Shown: positions 14,345 to 15,473 of the stretch, one piece after another
How positions within the stretch are numbered: the stretch's first letter is position 1
How the letters are laid out: each line of letters begins with the position of its first letter
DNA from: Flemingiibacterium sp045534235
GTDB lineage: Bacteria; Bacillota; Clostridia; Oscillospirales; CAG-272
Reading direction: 5' to 3'
Assembly: GCA_045534235.1 (NCBI GenBank)
Contig: JAZSJI010000144.1
Coordinates: forward strand, 1 to 15,473
DNA: 15,473 nt
Position numbers and translations under genes: made by a program
The notes under the pieces: model-generated
The model's database searches: none
Told to the model about the DNA's origin: nothing
The model's input: the letters and a program-made list of their open reading frames with translations, nothing else

Positions 14345-15473
14345 AATTCTGATCTTTTACGCAGTTCTTATCGGTGTAATATTTATCTCTACGGCGGCGC
14401 TTTTCAGCACACAGCCCGGCGAGGAGGTAATCTACAGCGATATTGACAAGCTCTTTTACGAGCAGCAGGTAAAGGCATTTGAAATTGACAAAAACAATAA
14501 TCTGACTATCGAAAAGCAGGACGGAAAAATAGTATCCTTCACCCTGCGCGACCTCGATCTTTTCTGGGGGCAGTTCGGCGAAACGATAGAAGAACAGCTT
14601 CACGACGGAATTATCGAGTCGTATAATATCGCGGAGCCGCAGGTCATTCCGTGGTGGGTTAGCCTGATGCCGTATCTTATCGTGGTCGTTCTGTTCGTGG
14701 TGTTCTGGATATTTATCGTAAACCAGACTGCGGGCGGTAAAGGCGGCAAGGTCGGCGGCTTCGGCAAGGCTCGCGCAAAGCTTGGCTCGGACGAAAAGAA
14801 AAAGGTGTTCTTTAAGGACGTTGCCGGTGCTGACGAGGAAAAGGCGGAGCTTCAGGAGGTCGTTGAGTTCCTTCGCGATCCCGCGAAATTTACAAAGCTT
14901 GGTGCACATATTCCTCACGGCGTACTGCTCGTAGGCCCTCCCGGTACAGGTAAGACCTTACTTGCGAAGGCTGTTGCAGGCGAGGCAGGTGTACCGTTCT
15001 ACTCTATCTCGGGCTCGGATTTCGTTGAAATGTACGTCGGTGTCGGCGCATCGCGTGTACGCGATCTGTTTGACACCGCGAAGAAGAACCCTGCGAGCAT
15101 CATATTTATAGACGAGATCGACGCCGTCGGACGTCACCGTGGCGCAGGTCTTGGCGGAGGCCACGACGAGCGTGAGCAGACGTTAAATCAGCTTCTCGTT
15201 GAAATGGACGGCTTTGGCGGTAACGATGGTGTTATCGTTATGGCGGCGACTAATCGCCCCGATATACTCGATACGGCGCTTCTCCATACGGGACTCTTTG
15301 ACCGTCAGATAACCGTAAACTACCCCGATCAGAAGGGTAGAGAGGAAATTCTCAAGGTTCACGCGAAGGGTAAGCCCTTCGAGGCAGAGGTAGACCTTGC
15401 GACGCTCGCAAAGACTACCGTTGGTTTCACGGGTGCAGACCTTGAAAATCTTCTTAACGAGGCGGCACTTCTT
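14325..15473 (+). CDS. ftsH: ATP-dependent zinc metalloprotease FtsH, 5' part; atypical SRH motif
   Basis: FtsH is the membrane-anchored AAA+ protease for membrane and regulatory proteins. The first 383 codons are present; the C-terminal protease domain lies beyond the window edge. Visible are transmembrane helix 1 (about 7-27), the small extracytoplasmic domain (28-108), transmembrane helix 2 (about 110-131) and the AAA+ domain. The latter has Walker A GPPGTGKT (204-211), Walker B IFIDEID (D263, E264), the pore-loop MYVG, and ATNRPD. The ATG at 14325 has an in-frame stop two codons upstream, which fixes the start region. The odd part is the second region of homology: residues 316-328 read DTALLHTGLFDRQ instead of DPALLRPGRFDRQ. 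The arginine finger (E. coli R312 equivalent) is thus Leu324, while the second arginine (R315 equivalent, Arg327) is kept. The frame is otherwise open and conserved throughout. Confidence 0.95.
   Translation, partial: MKKSNRKILIFYAVLIGVIFISTAALFSTQPGEEVIYSDIDKLFYEQQVKAFEIDKNNNLTIEKQDGKIVSFTLRDLDLFWGQFGETIEEQLHDGIIESYNIAEPQVIPWWVSLMPYLIVVVLFVVFWIFIVNQTAGGKGGKVGGFGKARAKLGSDEKKKVFFKDVAGADEEKAELQEVVEFLRDPAKFTKLGAHIPHGVLLVGPPGTGKTLLAKAVAGEAGVPFYSISGSDFVEMYVGVGASRVRDLFDTAKKNPASIIFIDEIDAVGRHRGAGLGGGHDEREQTLNQLLVEMDGFGGNDGVIVMAATNRPDILDTALLHTGLFDRQITVNYPDQKGREEILKVHAKGKPFEAEVDLATLAKTTVGFTGADLENLLNEAALL

Noticed and set aside
14334..14918. 194-codon minus-strand open frame opposite ftsH
   Set aside because: It is a shadow of ftsH, which is continuous in frame from 14325 to the window end.

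Overview
The window reads as chromosomal core DNA of a low-to-mid G+C Firmicute. Gene order and protein sequences fit Clostridia, most likely a Ruminococcus/Oscillospiraceae-type gut bacterium; this is inferred from synteny and protein style, with no taxonomic search behind it. No rRNA, tRNA, CRISPR array, insertion sequence or phage gene was seen.

Layout. (1) 1-1433: a stand-alone sugar-transport ATPase of the MsmK/UgpC type with its own promoter, a 14-bp palindrome upstream and a strong terminator. (2) 1457-3817: the ylxM-ffh-rpsP-khpA operon for the signal recognition particle and ribosome. It is driven by a near-consensus promoter with a perfect inverted repeat at the predicted start of transcription, and it ends at a bidirectional terminator instead of continuing into rimM-trmD-rplS. 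(3) 3825-7178, minus strand: a three-gene membrane cassette made of an SPFH/zinc-ribbon protein, a tail-anchored zinc-ribbon protein and a TPM-domain protein. It resembles Bacillus subtilis ydjI-ydjG-ydjH, but pspA is not beside it. (4) 7248 to the window end, plus strand: a long tightly packed run yybS(DUF2232)-gdpP-rplI-dnaB-tilS-hpt-ftsH. It joins two gene blocks that are common in Firmicutes (yybS-gdpP-rplI-dnaB and tilS-hpt-ftsH) with almost no intergenic space and no visible internal terminator. ftsH runs off the right edge.

How the genes work together. Blocks 2 and 4 are housekeeping: protein targeting, ribosomal proteins, RNA chaperoning, the replicative helicase, tRNA-Ile lysidine synthesis, purine salvage, c-di-AMP turnover and membrane proteolysis. 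Block 3 is probably a membrane-stress assembly in which an SPFH scaffold is tied to the membrane by its two partners.

The most unusual signal is in ftsH. The otherwise well conserved AAA+ domain carries four single-base departures from the usual codons within 23 nt of the second region of homology, so the usual DPALLRPGRFDRQ reads DTALLHTGLFDRQ and the arginine finger becomes leucine. Other points worth a look are a micro-ORF facing the strong Shine-Dalgarno upstream of ftsH, the pspA-less Ydj cassette, and two palindromic candidate operators. No wholly new system is evident; most of the window is ordinary core genome.
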